A stretch of DNA of 64,000 nt. Origin: Streptomyces griseoviridis. Its GTDB lineage: Bacteria; Actinomycetota; Actinomycetes; Streptomycetales; Streptomycetaceae. Location of the stretch: NCBI RefSeq assembly GCF_005222485.1, contig NZ_CP029078.1, positions 7,317,501-7,381,500 on the forward strand. Direction: 5' to 3'. The stretch's first letter is position 1. Each line of letters opens with the position of its first letter. The position numbers and the translations under genes are program-made. The notes beneath the pieces were generated by a model. It was given only the letters and a program-made list of their open reading frames with translations, had not been told where the DNA came from and ran no database searches. Positions 35,097-45,118 of this stretch are shown in pieces.

Positions 35097-36116
35097 ATGG
35101 ACTTCGGACTCGTCCTACAGACCGACCCGCCGGCCACCAAGGTCGTCGACCTGATGCAGCGGGCCGAGCGCAACGGCTTCACCCACGGCTGGACCTTCGA
35201 CTCCGCCGTGCTGTGGCAGGAACCGTTCGTGATCTACAGTCAGATCCTGGCGAACACCACGACGTTGACCGTCGGCCCCATGGTCACCAACCCGGGCACC
35301 CGCACCTGGGAGGTCACCGCCTCCACCTTCGCCACCCTCAACGACATGTTCGGCAACCGCACGGTGTGCGGTATCGGCCGCGGCGACTCCGCGATGCGCG
35401 TCGCCGGCCGCACCCCCAACACCCTCGCCCGGATCAGCGCCGCCATGAAGGTCATCCGCGCCCTCGGCCGCGGCGAGGAGGCCGACCTCGGCGGCACGGT
35501 GATCAAGTTCCCCTGGGTCAGGCCCGGCGCCGAACTCCCCGTCTGGATGGCCGCGTACGGCCCGAAGGCGCTGAAGATGACCGGCGAGGAGGCCGACGGG
35601 TTCATCCTCCAACTCGCCGACCTCTACCTCACCGAGTACATGGTGAAGGCGGTCAAGGACGCCGCCGTCGCCGCCGGACGCGACCCGTCCGAGGTGAAGA
35701 TCTGCGTCGCCGCCCCCGCCTACGTCACCGAGGACGACTCGCCCGAGGCGCTCGCCCACGCCCGCGAACAGTGCCGCTGGTTCGGCGGGATGGTCGGCAA
35801 CCACGTCGCCGACCTCGTCTCCAAGTACGGCGAGCACTCCGCGCAGGTCCCCGAGGAACTCACCGACTACATCAAGTCCCGTGAGGGGTACGACTACTCC
35901 CACCACGGACGTACCGGCAACCCCGACACCCAGTTCGTCCCCGACGAGATCGTCGACCGGTTCTGCCTCATCGGACCGGTCGAGAAGCACATCGAGAAGC
36001 TCCAGGCGCTCCAGGCCCTCGGCGTCGACCAGTTCGCCCTCTACGACATGCACGACGCCCAGGAGACCGTCATCGACGCGTACGGCGCGCAGGTGATCCC
36101 GGCCCTGGGCGGCTGA
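35097..36116 (+). CDS. LLM-class F420-type oxidoreductase (TIGR03842-like)
   Basis: This 339-residue TIM-barrel protein of the luciferase-like family begins MDFGLVLQTDPPATKVVDLMQRAERNGFTHGWTFDS and keeps the GIGRGDSAMRVAGR and PVWMAAYGPKALKMTGEEADGFI segments typical of the F420-dependent branch close to methylene-tetrahydromethanopterin reductase. The reaction is unknown for this subfamily. Here it follows dihydropyrimidinase after 11 bp in a pathway whose first step would be uracil/thymine reduction, and no dihydropyrimidine dehydrogenase is present in the window. A role in that redox step is plausible but unproven. Confidence 0.9.
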   Translation: MDFGLVLQTDPPATKVVDLMQRAERNGFTHGWTFDSAVLWQEPFVIYSQILANTTTLTVGPMVTNPGTRTWEVTASTFATLNDMFGNRTVCGIGRGDSAMRVAGRTPNTLARISAAMKVIRALGRGEEADLGGTVIKFPWVRPGAELPVWMAAYGPKALKMTGEEADGFILQLADLYLTEYMVKAVKDAAVAAGRDPSEVKICVAAPAYVTEDDSPEALAHAREQCRWFGGMVGNHVADLVSKYGEHSAQVPEELTDYIKSREGYDYSHHGRTGNPDTQFVPDEIVDRFCLIGPVEKHIEKLQALQALGVDQFALYDMHDAQETVIDAYGAQVIPALGG

Positions 36117-36141
36117 ACCCCCCCACACCCCTCGTTGGTCT

Positions 36142-36168
36142 CCCCCTTCCCGCAGGCCGGGAAGGGGG
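36142..36168. terminator. Hairpin between oxidoreductase and permease genes
   Basis: Perfect 11-bp arms CCCCCTTCCCG and CGGGAAGGGGG with a 5-base loop lie 26 bp after the oxidoreductase stop and 80 bp before the permease. No T tract. It may terminate or attenuate transcription before the permease gene. Confidence 0.55.
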
Positions 36169-36247
36169 CCAGGGCGCACCCCACGCGCGCACCCCCCGCT
36201 CGCCCGCACGGCCTCTCCCGTCCCACCTCATCCCGATTGGCCTGCCC

Positions 36248-37783
<1,536 letters not shown>

Positions 37784-37802
37784 GATCCGTCACGGCCGGA
37801 CG

Positions 37803-37861
37803 GCCGGACTGCCGGACCGTTCGGACTGCCGGACCGCCGAACGGCGGGGCGGCAGTCCGGC
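37803..37861. terminator. Stem-loop after the permease
   Basis: GCCGGACTGCCG (37803-37814) and CGGCAGTCCGGC (37850-37861) are perfect 12-bp arms; internal copies of the left arm give alternative pairings. The structure closes the pyrimidine cluster, between it and a convergent gene. Confidence 0.6.
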
Positions 37862-37960
37862 ACACGGGCGGCGGAGGCGGTGGCGTGGCTCACCGACGGC
37901 GAGGCGGCGGCGGTGGGGCGGGGCGGGCGGACCGGGGGTTGAGGCGTCGGGAAAGAGCGC

Positions 37961-38647
37961 TCAGCCGCTCTCGGTCTTGCCGCCGCTCCGCAGCGCGGCC
38001 ACCGCCTCCTTCGCCGCCTTGATGGCGCCCTTGTTGATCTCGTCCGTGCTCGGCGCCTTCTTCGACTCGAAGTCGCTGCCGTTGTAGGTGACGACCACCA
38101 GCGCGTTGGAGACCCGGATCACCACGACACCCTCGCGGGTCTCCTGCTTGTCGTCGGTGGTGAGGTTCACCACCGAGTAGCCCGCGTCACCGACCCCGGG
38201 GACCTGACCGCCGCCGCTCTTGTCCTCGATCCGGGACGTGTACGACTTCTCCGCCGCCTCGTCCGAGGCCATCAGCTCGTACGACACGTCGAGCCAGCGG
38301 TAGTCGTATCCCTTGAGCGCGTTCCAGGAGCAGGTGCGCCGCACCTGCTCGTCCGTCGACCGTATCTCCTTCCCGGCCGACTTGGTGCCCGGCACCAGCG
38401 TCGTGATCGTCTTCGCGGCCAGGCTGCCGCACGGGCTCGGCGCGGAGCTGAACGACTTCGCGGCCGGCGCGGGCGCCGACTCCGAGGGCGCGGCGGCCGA
38501 CTGGCTGCCGGTGTCACGGGCGTCGTCGCGCTCGGCGGCAGGAGCGGGGGCCAGCGGCCCGGACGACATGGCCCAGCCCACCGCGGCCAGCACGACGACC
38601 GGTGACAGCCGTGCCGTCAGAGCGAGCGGCAGAGGAAAATCGCGCAC
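37961..38647 (-). CDS. Secreted DUF3558-like protein
   Basis: This 228-residue protein has an N-terminal hydrophobic segment (LALTARLSPVVVLAAVGWAM), then an Ala/Pro/Ser-rich linker and a globular domain beginning PCGSLAAKTITTLVPG, with a second Cys in RRTCSWNA. The C-x-L and C-x-W pattern resembles DUF3558 (LpqN-like) secreted proteins. No lipobox cysteine is seen at the end of the hydrophobic segment, so it is either cleaved or a single-pass anchor. GTG 38647 is the only good start. Function unknown. Confidence 0.7.
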   Translation of the reverse strand: MRDFPLPLALTARLSPVVVLAAVGWAMSSGPLAPAPAAERDDARDTGSQSAAAPSESAPAPAAKSFSSAPSPCGSLAAKTITTLVPGTKSAGKEIRSTDEQVRRTCSWNALKGYDYRWLDVSYELMASDEAAEKSYTSRIEDKSGGGQVPGVGDAGYSVVNLTTDDKQETREGVVVIRVSNALVVVTYNGSDFESKKAPSTDEINKGAIKAAKEAVAALRSGGKTESG

Positions 38648-38782
38648 GGCACACTTTTCGGTGGGGGACGGTGTGCGGAGAGGGCCCGCACGGCGGACGG
38701 GACGACAGTTTCACACGACTCCCGGTGTGCGGAAGCGGAAAGCCGCTCCGTGCGAGCACGGTCACACCCCGCCCCGGCCACC

Positions 38783-38926
38783 ACGCGCGCGTACCCGCGT
38801 CCTGAGGGCCGTACGCGGCCACGCGCGCGTGCGTCTCGAACGCCCAACGCCGAAAGCCCAACGCCCAACGCCGAAAGCTGCCACGCGCGCGTGCGTCTCG
38901 GAAACCGGGCACGGGCACGCGCGCGT
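38783..38926. repeat. Four copies of ACGCGCGCGT upstream of second ggt
   Basis: The palindrome ACGCGCGCGT occurs at 38783, 38821, 38883 and 38917. Two copies extend to acgcgcgcgtgcgtctcg (38821 and 38883). Between them CCCAACGCCGAAAG is repeated at 38843 and 38864. These fill the middle of the 344-bp gap before the gene at 38992, and no coding sequence is seen. Clustered identical palindromes suggest a multi-site operator. Confidence 0.6.
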
Positions 38927-38991
38927 GCGGGCGATCGTTAGCCTGCTGGACGATCACGTGAACCGGAGCACGCCGACCCGCGAGGTGACAG

Positions 38992-40815
38992 ATGCAGTTC
39001 ACCACCCGACCCACGCTCCAAGGCACCTTCGGCATGGTGTCCTCCACCCACTGGCTCGCCTCCCAGTCGGCGATGGCCGTCCTGGAGAACGGCGGCAACG
39101 CCTACGACGCCGCCGTCGCGGGCGCGTTCGTCCTGCACGTCGTCGAACCCCACCTCAACGGCCCGGCAGGCGAGGTGCCCGTCCTGCTGGCCCCCGCGGG
39201 CGGCGAGGCGCGCGTGCTGTGCGGCCAGGGCGTCGCCCCGGCCGGCGCCACCGTCGCCCACTACAAGAGCCTCGGCCTCGACCTGGTCCCCGGCACCGGA
39301 CCGCTCGCGGCGGCCGTCCCCGGCGCCTTCGACGCCTGGATGCTGCTGCTGCGCGACCACGGCACCCAACCCCTCGCCGACGTCCTCTCCTACGCCATCG
39401 GCTACGCCGAACACGGCCACGCGCCCGTGGAGAAGGTCGGCGCCACCGTGGAGAGCGTCCGCTCCCTCTTCGAGAAGGAGTGGACGTCGTCCGCCGACGT
39501 CTACCTCCGCGACGGCCATGCCCCGCGCCCCGGCGAACTCCTGCGCAACCCCGCCCTCGCCGCCACCTGGCGCAGACTGCTCGCCGAGGTCGCCGGCGCC
39601 GGGGACCGGGAGGCCCAGATCGAGGCCGCCCGCGAGGTCTGGCGCACCGGCTTCATCGCCGAGGCCCTGGTACGGCAGGCCGCCCGCCCCACCCTCGACA
39701 CCAGCGGCGAACGCCACACCGGCACCCTCACCGCGGCCGACCTGGCCGGCTGGTCCGCCGGCTACGAGGCCCCCGTCAGCTATGACTGGAACGGTTGGAC
39801 GGTGTGCAAGGCGGGCCCCTGGAGCCAGGGCCCCGCCCTCCTTCAGCAACTCGCGCTGCTGCCGCCCGAACTGCCCGCCCACGGCTCGGCCGACTACGTC
39901 CACCTGCTCGTCGAGGGCTGCAAGCTCGCCATGGCCGACCGCGAGGCCTGGTACGGCGACGCGGCCGACGTCCCCCTCGACGACCTGCTGTCGGCGCCCT
40001 ACAACGCCGCCAGGCGCGCGCTCGTCGAGGCGACGGCGTCCCGTGAACTGCGACCGGGCAGCCCCGGCGGACGCACCCCGCGGCTCGCCGCGCACGCGCG
40101 CGTGGTCACCTCCGACCCTCCCGGCTTCGACCCGATGGGGGCCGGGGAGCCCACCGTCGCGGAGTTCGGCGGCCGGCCCGGTGCCGACGCCGTCGGCGCG
40201 GACGGCGCCACCCCTGGCGACACCTGCCACCTCGACGTCGTCGACCGCTGGGGCAACATGATCGCGGCCACCCCCAGCGGCGGCTGGCTCCAGTCCAACC
40301 CCGTCGTGCCCGAGCTGGGCTTCCCGCTCGGCACCCGGCTCCAGATGGCCTGGCTGGAGGAGGGACTGCCCAACTCCCTTACCCCGGGCCGCCGTCCCCG
40401 CACCACCCTCACCCCGTCCCTCGTGCTGTGCGACGGCGTGCCCGTGCTCGCCTTCGGTACCCCCGGCGGCGACCAGCAGGACCAGTGGCAGTTGCACTTC
40501 CTGCTCGCCGTCGCGCTGCGCGGCCAGGTCAGGGGCGGCCTCGACCTCCAGGGCGCAATCGACGCCCCGAACTGGCACAACGACGGTTTCCCCAGCTCGT
40601 TCTATCCGCGCGGCATGCGGCCCGGCAGCGTCACGGTGGAGGCGCGGATCGGCGCGGACGTCGTCGAGGGACTGCGGCGCAGGGGGCACGACGTCACGGT
40701 GGGAGACCCGTGGTCGGAGGGGCGGCTGTGCGCGGTGGCGCGGGACCCGCGCACCGGAGTGCTGTCGGCGGCGGCCAACGCGCGCGGGATGCAGGGGTAT
40801 GCGGTGGGACGCTGA
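38992..40815 (+). CDS. Gamma-glutamyltransferase-family protein (cytoplasmic)
   Basis: This 607-residue N-terminal nucleophile enzyme resembles ggt but lacks a signal peptide (MQFTTRPTLQGTFGMVSSTHWLASQSAMAVLENGGNAYDAAVAGAFVLHVVEPH). The catalytic and cleavage Thr411 lies in GDTCHLDVVD, and the late block FGTPGGDQQDQWQLHFLL replaces the usual SPGG motif. The PAGEVPVLLA segment replaces GIGGGG. It is therefore likely to act inside the cell on a different gamma-glutamyl or cephalosporin-acylase-like substrate. The palindrome cluster lies upstream. Confidence 0.9.
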   Translation: MQFTTRPTLQGTFGMVSSTHWLASQSAMAVLENGGNAYDAAVAGAFVLHVVEPHLNGPAGEVPVLLAPAGGEARVLCGQGVAPAGATVAHYKSLGLDLVPGTGPLAAAVPGAFDAWMLLLRDHGTQPLADVLSYAIGYAEHGHAPVEKVGATVESVRSLFEKEWTSSADVYLRDGHAPRPGELLRNPALAATWRRLLAEVAGAGDREAQIEAAREVWRTGFIAEALVRQAARPTLDTSGERHTGTLTAADLAGWSAGYEAPVSYDWNGWTVCKAGPWSQGPALLQQLALLPPELPAHGSADYVHLLVEGCKLAMADREAWYGDAADVPLDDLLSAPYNAARRALVEATASRELRPGSPGGRTPRLAAHARVVTSDPPGFDPMGAGEPTVAEFGGRPGADAVGADGATPGDTCHLDVVDRWGNMIAATPSGGWLQSNPVVPELGFPLGTRLQMAWLEEGLPNSLTPGRRPRTTLTPSLVLCDGVPVLAFGTPGGDQQDQWQLHFLLAVALRGQVRGGLDLQGAIDAPNWHNDGFPSSFYPRGMRPGSVTVEARIGADVVEGLRRRGHDVTVGDPWSEGRLCAVARDPRTGVLSAAANARGMQGYAVGR

Positions 40816-40982
40816 CCCTCGACGCCCAATCCGCCCCATGGTGTCCTGTTAGTGCCGAATGTCGAGCATGTGTCGATCGCTTCGACTGCCCGACTGCCTG
40901 GCCGCCCCGGTGTTCATCCCGATTCCACCGGGAGTACACCGGGTCGGTGGGGATTGTCAGTGGGGCATGTTCTCATGGAGGC

Positions 40983-41828
40983 ATGATCGGATACACGGAA
41001 ACCATCGAAGAGTTTCTCGCACAGCACTCGGCCGACGTGGAGAAGGCGATCCGGGAGGCCGCCGCCACGGAGATCATGCCGCGCTTCCGCACCCTCGCCG
41101 CGCACGAGGTCGACCAGAAGACAGGCCCGCACGACCTGGTGACGGACGCCGACCGGCTCGCCGAGCGGTACCTCACCGAGGTGCTCGGCGAGCTGCTGCC
41201 CGGCTCCGTCGTCGTCGGCGAGGAGGCGGTCCACGCCGACCCGGCGGTCTACGAGGCGATACAGGGCGCCACCCCCGTCTGGATCGTCGACCCGGTCGAC
41301 GGCACCCGCCAGTTCGTGGGCGGCGACACCGGCTTCTGCACCCTCGTCGCCCTCGCCCGCCACGGCGAACTGCTCGCCTCCTGGACCTACGCCCCCGCCC
41401 GCGACCAACTCGCCACCGCCGTCCGGGGCCAGGGCGCCTTCCTCGACGGCGAGCGGCTGCGTGCCGGCATCCCCGACACCGGCCGTGACCTGCGCGTCGC
41501 CACCTCCCACCCGGACTACACGACCGACGCGCAGAAGCGAATCCTGCACACCCTCTCCGTCGACGGCGTCGCACCCCGGCCGTGCGGCTCGGCCGGACTG
41601 GAGTATCTGGCAGTCGCCCGGGGCGAGTTGGACGCCACGGCGTTCTCCTGGGAAGCCGCCTGGGACCACGCGGCCGGGCTCCTGCTCGTCGAGGAGGCGG
41701 GCGGCACCCAGCTCACCGTCACCGGCGAACCGTTCCGGATCACCGGCGGCAACGCCCTGCCGTTCACCGCGGCCCGCGACAGGGCGACCGCCCACCGGGT
41801 CCGGGACCTGCTGGCGAGCGCCGGCTGA
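40983..41828 (+). CDS. Inositol-monophosphatase-family phosphatase
   Basis: This 281-residue Mg-dependent phosphatase shows the family metal motifs: VGEEAVHA (Glu), WIVDPVDGTRQFV (Asp-Pro-x-Asp-Gly-Thr) and AAWDHAAGLLLVEEAGG (Asp). The family covers inositol, histidinol and 3'-phosphoadenosine phosphatases; members with this pattern in actinobacteria include HisN, but no his genes are nearby. The ATG at 40983 sits only two bases after GGAGG, so an upstream GTG might be the real start. Confidence 0.88.
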   Translation: MIGYTETIEEFLAQHSADVEKAIREAAATEIMPRFRTLAAHEVDQKTGPHDLVTDADRLAERYLTEVLGELLPGSVVVGEEAVHADPAVYEAIQGATPVWIVDPVDGTRQFVGGDTGFCTLVALARHGELLASWTYAPARDQLATAVRGQGAFLDGERLRAGIPDTGRDLRVATSHPDYTTDAQKRILHTLSVDGVAPRPCGSAGLEYLAVARGELDATAFSWEAAWDHAAGLLLVEEAGGTQLTVTGEPFRITGGNALPFTAARDRATAHRVRDLLASAG

Positions 41829-41880
41829 CCCCGTACCGGCGACCGGGTCGGTGCGGACCCGGACGCCCGCCCGCGACCGG

Positions 41881-41904
41881 GGCCCGACCGGTGCCGGTCG
41901 GGCC
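41881..41904. terminator. Hairpin after the phosphatase gene
   Basis: Perfect 11-bp arms GGCCCGACCGG and CCGGTCGGGCC with a 2-base centre, 53 bp after the stop codon. A terminator is likely; the palindromic form would also suit a protein site. Confidence 0.55.
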
Positions 41905-42008
41905 GGCCCCGGCGCACCGGGGGTCCGGTCCCACCCGCTTCGGCCCGCTGTCGGTGCCCCGGCCTATCCTGATCTCCCTGGCCATCGGCTGACGTGAGGA
42001 GTCCGAAG

Positions 42009-43427
42009 GTGCCGTCGATGCTGGATGCGGTCGTGGTGGGAGCGGGGCCGAACGGACTGACGGCCGCCGTGGAGCTGGCCCGGCGCGGCTTCTCCGTGGC
42101 CGTCTTCGAGGCCCGGGACACCGTGGGCGGGGGAGCCCGCACCGAGGAACTCACCCTGCCCGGCTTCCGCCACGACCCCTGCTCCGCCGCCCACCCCCTC
42201 GGGATCAACTCCCCGGCGTTCCGCGCCCTGCCCCTGGAGCGGTACGGCCTGGAGTGGCTGCACGCCGACCTGCCCATGGCGCACCCCTTCACCGACGGCA
42301 CCGCGGCCGTGCTCTCCCGCTCGGTCGGCGAGACCGCCGCCTCCCTCGGCCCCCGGGACGCGGGCACGTACCGCAGGCTCGTCGCGCCCTTCCTGCACAG
42401 GTGGGACACGCTCGTCCAGGACTTCATGGCGCTGCCGCTCACCGCGCTGCCCCGCGACCCGGTGACGCTGGCCCGCTTCGGCCTGACCGGGCTGCCGCCC
42501 TCCACGGTGCTGAGCCGCCGGTTCCGGGACGAGCGCGCCCGGACGCTGTTCGCCGGACTCGTCGGCCATGTCATGGCTCCGCTCTCCGGGTTCGCGACCG
42601 GCGCGATCGGCCTGGTCTTCGCGCTCGCCGCGCACGCCCGGGGCTGGCCGGTGGCGCGCGGCGGCTCGCAGGCCATCTCCGACGCGCTCGCCGCGCATCT
42701 CGCCGACCTCGGCGGCGCCATCCACACCGACTACGAGGTCAAACGCCTCGACGACCTGCCGCCCGCCCGCGCGTACGTCTTCGACACCTCGCCGACCGCG
42801 CTGGCCCGCATCGCCGGCTTCGGCCGCGCCTACCAGGGCTACCGCTACGGCCCCGGCGTCTTCAAGGTCGACTACGCGCTCGACGGCCCGGTGCCCTGGA
42901 CCGCGCAGGCGGCACGCTCGGCCGGCACCGTCCAGATCGGCGCCGACAGCCACGAGATCGGCACCGCCCTGCACGACGTCTCCCGCGCCGGGCGCGCGCC
43001 CCGACGGCCCTTCATGATCACGGTGCAGCCCAGTGTCGTCGACCCGAGCCGCGCACCCGAGGGCAAGCACGTGTTCTGGGCGTACGCGCACGTGCCCAGC
43101 GGCTGGACCGGCGACCTCACGGACACCATGGAACGCCAACTGGAGCGCTTCGCACCGGGGTTCCGCGACCGGATCCTGGCCCGCGCGACGGCGGGACCGC
43201 CGGAACTCGCCGCCCGCAACGCCAACTACGTCGGCGGCGACATCGGCACCGGCGCGTTCACCGGCCTCCAGACCCTGCTGCGCCCCCGGCTCTCGCTGTT
43301 CCCGTACAACACCCCGCACCCGGCGGTCTTCCTCTGCTCGTCGGCGACCCCGCCAGGGCCCGGGGTGCACGGGATGTCAGGACACAACGCGGCGAAAGCC
43401 GTCTGGAGGAGGCTGCGCACCCCATGA
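42009..43427 (+). CDS. FAD-dependent phytoene-desaturase-like oxidoreductase
   Basis: This 472-residue flavoprotein has the N-terminal dinucleotide fold [41 protein letters not shown] and the C-terminal [23 protein letters not shown]-contact block of the phytoene desaturase/amine oxidase family. No carotenoid genes are nearby, so the substrate is open. GTG 42009 has GAGGAG at good spacing; ATG 42018 is the alternative. The stop overlaps the macrodomain start (ATGA), so the two are co-translated. Confidence 0.9.
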   Translation: MPSMLDAVVVGAGPNGLTAAVELARRGFSVAVFEARDTVGGGARTEELTLPGFRHDPCSAAHPLGINSPAFRALPLERYGLEWLHADLPMAHPFTDGTAAVLSRSVGETAASLGPRDAGTYRRLVAPFLHRWDTLVQDFMALPLTALPRDPVTLARFGLTGLPPSTVLSRRFRDERARTLFAGLVGHVMAPLSGFATGAIGLVFALAAHARGWPVARGGSQAISDALAAHLADLGGAIHTDYEVKRLDDLPPARAYVFDTSPTALARIAGFGRAYQGYRYGPGVFKVDYALDGPVPWTAQAARSAGTVQIGADSHEIGTALHDVSRAGRAPRRPFMITVQPSVVDPSRAPEGKHVFWAYAHVPSGWTGDLTDTMERQLERFAPGFRDRILARATAGPPELAARNANYVGGDIGTGAFTGLQTLLRPRLSLFPYNTPHPAVFLCSSATPPGPGVHGMSGHNAAKAVWRRLRTP

Positions 43428-43936
43428 CGACAACCCTCACCCTCGTCCAGGGCGACATCACCCGGCAGAGCGCCGACGCGATCGTCAACGCGGCCAACTC
43501 CTCCCTCCTCGGCGGCGGCGGTGTCGACGGCGCCATCCACCGCAGGGGCGGCCCCGAGATCCTCGCCGCCTGCCGGGCCCTGCGCGCCTCCCACTACGGC
43601 AAGGGCCTGGCCACCGGGCAGGCGGTGGCGACGACGGCGGGCGCGCTCGACGCCCGCTGGGTGATCCACACCGTGGGTCCCGTCTGGAGCGCCACCGAGG
43701 ACCGCTCCGCCCTGCTGTCCTCCTGCTACCGGGAGTCCCTGCGGATCGCCGACGAACTCGGCGCCCGCACGGTGGCGTTTCCCGCGATCTCGACCGGCGT
43801 GTACGGCTGGCCCATGGACGACGGCGCCCGTATCGCGCTCGACACGGTCCGCACGGCGCGGACAGCCGTGCGGGAGGTCAGATTCGTCCTCTTCGACGAC
43901 GCCGCCCACCGGGTCTTCGAGGCGGCGATGGGCTGA
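43424..43936 (+). CDS. Macrodomain O-acetyl-ADP-ribose deacetylase
   Basis: This 170-residue single macrodomain carries the MacroD-type motifs: [34 protein letters not shown] and the loop [12 protein letters not shown]. These enzymes remove acetyl from O-acetyl-ADP-ribose and ADP-ribose from proteins. It overlaps the flavoprotein gene by four bases. A sirtuin, which produces O-acetyl-ADP-ribose, is encoded 12 kb away. A 37-bp repeat array follows at once. Confidence 0.95.
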   Translation: MTTTLTLVQGDITRQSADAIVNAANSSLLGGGGVDGAIHRRGGPEILAACRALRASHYGKGLATGQAVATTAGALDARWVIHTVGPVWSATEDRSALLSSCYRESLRIADELGARTVAFPAISTGVYGWPMDDGARIALDTVRTARTAVREVRFVLFDDAAHRVFEAAMG

Positions 43937-43947
43937 AGTGCCTGTTT

Positions 43948-44095
43948 GCCAGAGCTAGTTCGCCTCACAGTCGACGTCCCGTCCGCCAGGGGTAGTTCGC
44001 CTTGCGGCCGACGTCCCGCTCGCCAGGGGTAGTTCGCCTTGTGGGCGACGTTTGGTTGGCCAGGGGCAGCTCGCCTCACGGCCGACGTTCCGCCC
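43948..44095. repeat. 37-bp tandem repeat, four copies
   Basis: Four contiguous 37-bp units start at 43948, 43985, 44022 and 44059; the core is gccaggggtagttcgcctt followed by a cgacgt segment. Units 2 and 3 are most alike. The array begins 12 bp after the macrodomain stop and its fourth unit contains the stop codon of the convergent lacI gene. There are no spacers, so it is not a CRISPR array. Confidence 0.9.
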
Positions 44096-45116
44096 GCGAC
44101 CCGGTCGGGCCCGTCGCCGTCGACTCGCGTGCCACCACCCGGTACGGGCTCACGAACTCCTCGCGCTCAAGGGGCTGTTCGGGACAGTCGATGCGGGCGG
44201 CCAGGAGGTCGACCGCGCGGGCGGCCATCAGATCGTGGTCGGGGTCGATCGTGGAGAGCGACGGGACGAGATAGGCGCTCTCCTCCACGTCGTCGAAGCC
44301 GATCACCTTGACGTCGTCCGGCACCCGCGCCCCGGCGTCCGCCAGCCCCCGCAGGACACCCATCGCCACCGTGTCCGTCACACAGAACACCCCGTCGACG
44401 CCCGGATCGTCCGAGGCCAGCGCGCGGGCGGCCCGCGCCCCCGCCGCCATGGTGAGCCGGTCCACCGTGCGCACCAGGTCGGGATCGACCGGGAGCCCCG
44501 CCTCCTCCAGGGCCTGCGCGTAGCCGGTGCGGCGCAGCCCCGAGACGTCGGTCTCCCCGGTCCGCGGGCCGCAGACCAGTGCGATCCGACGGCAGCCACG
44601 GTCGATGAGATGGCGGGTCGCCGCACGCGCGCCGTCGACGTTGGGCATGGCGACGTGGTCGACGGGACCGCCGAAGATCCGTTCGCCCAGGATGACCAGC
44701 GGGTGGTCCACCTTGAGCCGGTCGACGTCGGCGGGCCCCAGGCCCACCGTGCTGAGGATCAGCCCGTCGTAGAGGCGGTTGCGGGACAGCGACAGCGCCT
44801 CCAGCTCGTTCTCCCGCACCGCGCCGGTCTGTTCGACGGCCACCCGCAGTCCGTGCCGGGCCGCCGCAGCGATGATCGCGGCGGCGAGCCGGCCGTAGTA
44901 CGGGCGGTCGATCTCCGGCACGGCGAGTCCGATCGTGCCGGTGCGGCCCTTGCGGAGGTTGCGGGCGGCGACGTTCACCCGGTAGTCGAGCCGGGTCATC
45001 GCCGCCATGACCCGTTCCTTGGTGGCGGGCCGCACGTTCGGGTGGCCGTTGATGACGTTCGACACCGTCATCGCCGACACCCCCGCCGCCCTGGCCACGT
45101 CCTGGATGGTCGTCAC
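44076..45116 (-). CDS. LacI-family repressor
   Basis: This 346-residue regulator has the LacI HTH at its N terminus (TTIQDVARAAGVSAMTVSNVINGHPNVRPATKERVMAAMTRLDY), the hinge (RNLRKGRTGTIGLAVPEI) and a sugar-binding core ending in IGFDDVEESAYLVPSLSTI. GTG 45116 has GGGAG five bases upstream; GTG 45122 would overlap the GH27 stop as GTGA. It is the last gene of the arabinose-glycan operon and probably represses it at the TATCGATA site near 48245. Its final codons run into the 37-bp repeat array. Confidence 0.94.
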   Translation of the reverse strand: MTTIQDVARAAGVSAMTVSNVINGHPNVRPATKERVMAAMTRLDYRVNVAARNLRKGRTGTIGLAVPEIDRPYYGRLAAAIIAAAARHGLRVAVEQTGAVRENELEALSLSRNRLYDGLILSTVGLGPADVDRLKVDHPLVILGERIFGGPVDHVAMPNVDGARAATRHLIDRGCRRIALVCGPRTGETDVSGLRRTGYAQALEEAGLPVDPDLVRTVDRLTMAAGARAARALASDDPGVDGVFCVTDTVAMGVLRGLADAGARVPDDVKVIGFDDVEESAYLVPSLSTIDPDHDLMAARAVDLLAARIDCPEQPLEREEFVSPYRVVARESTATGPTGSRAERRP

Positions 45117-45118
45117 GC

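Noticed and set aside
43948..44095. CRISPR-like array
   Set aside because: Units are contiguous with no spacers, units vary internally, and no cas genes are present.
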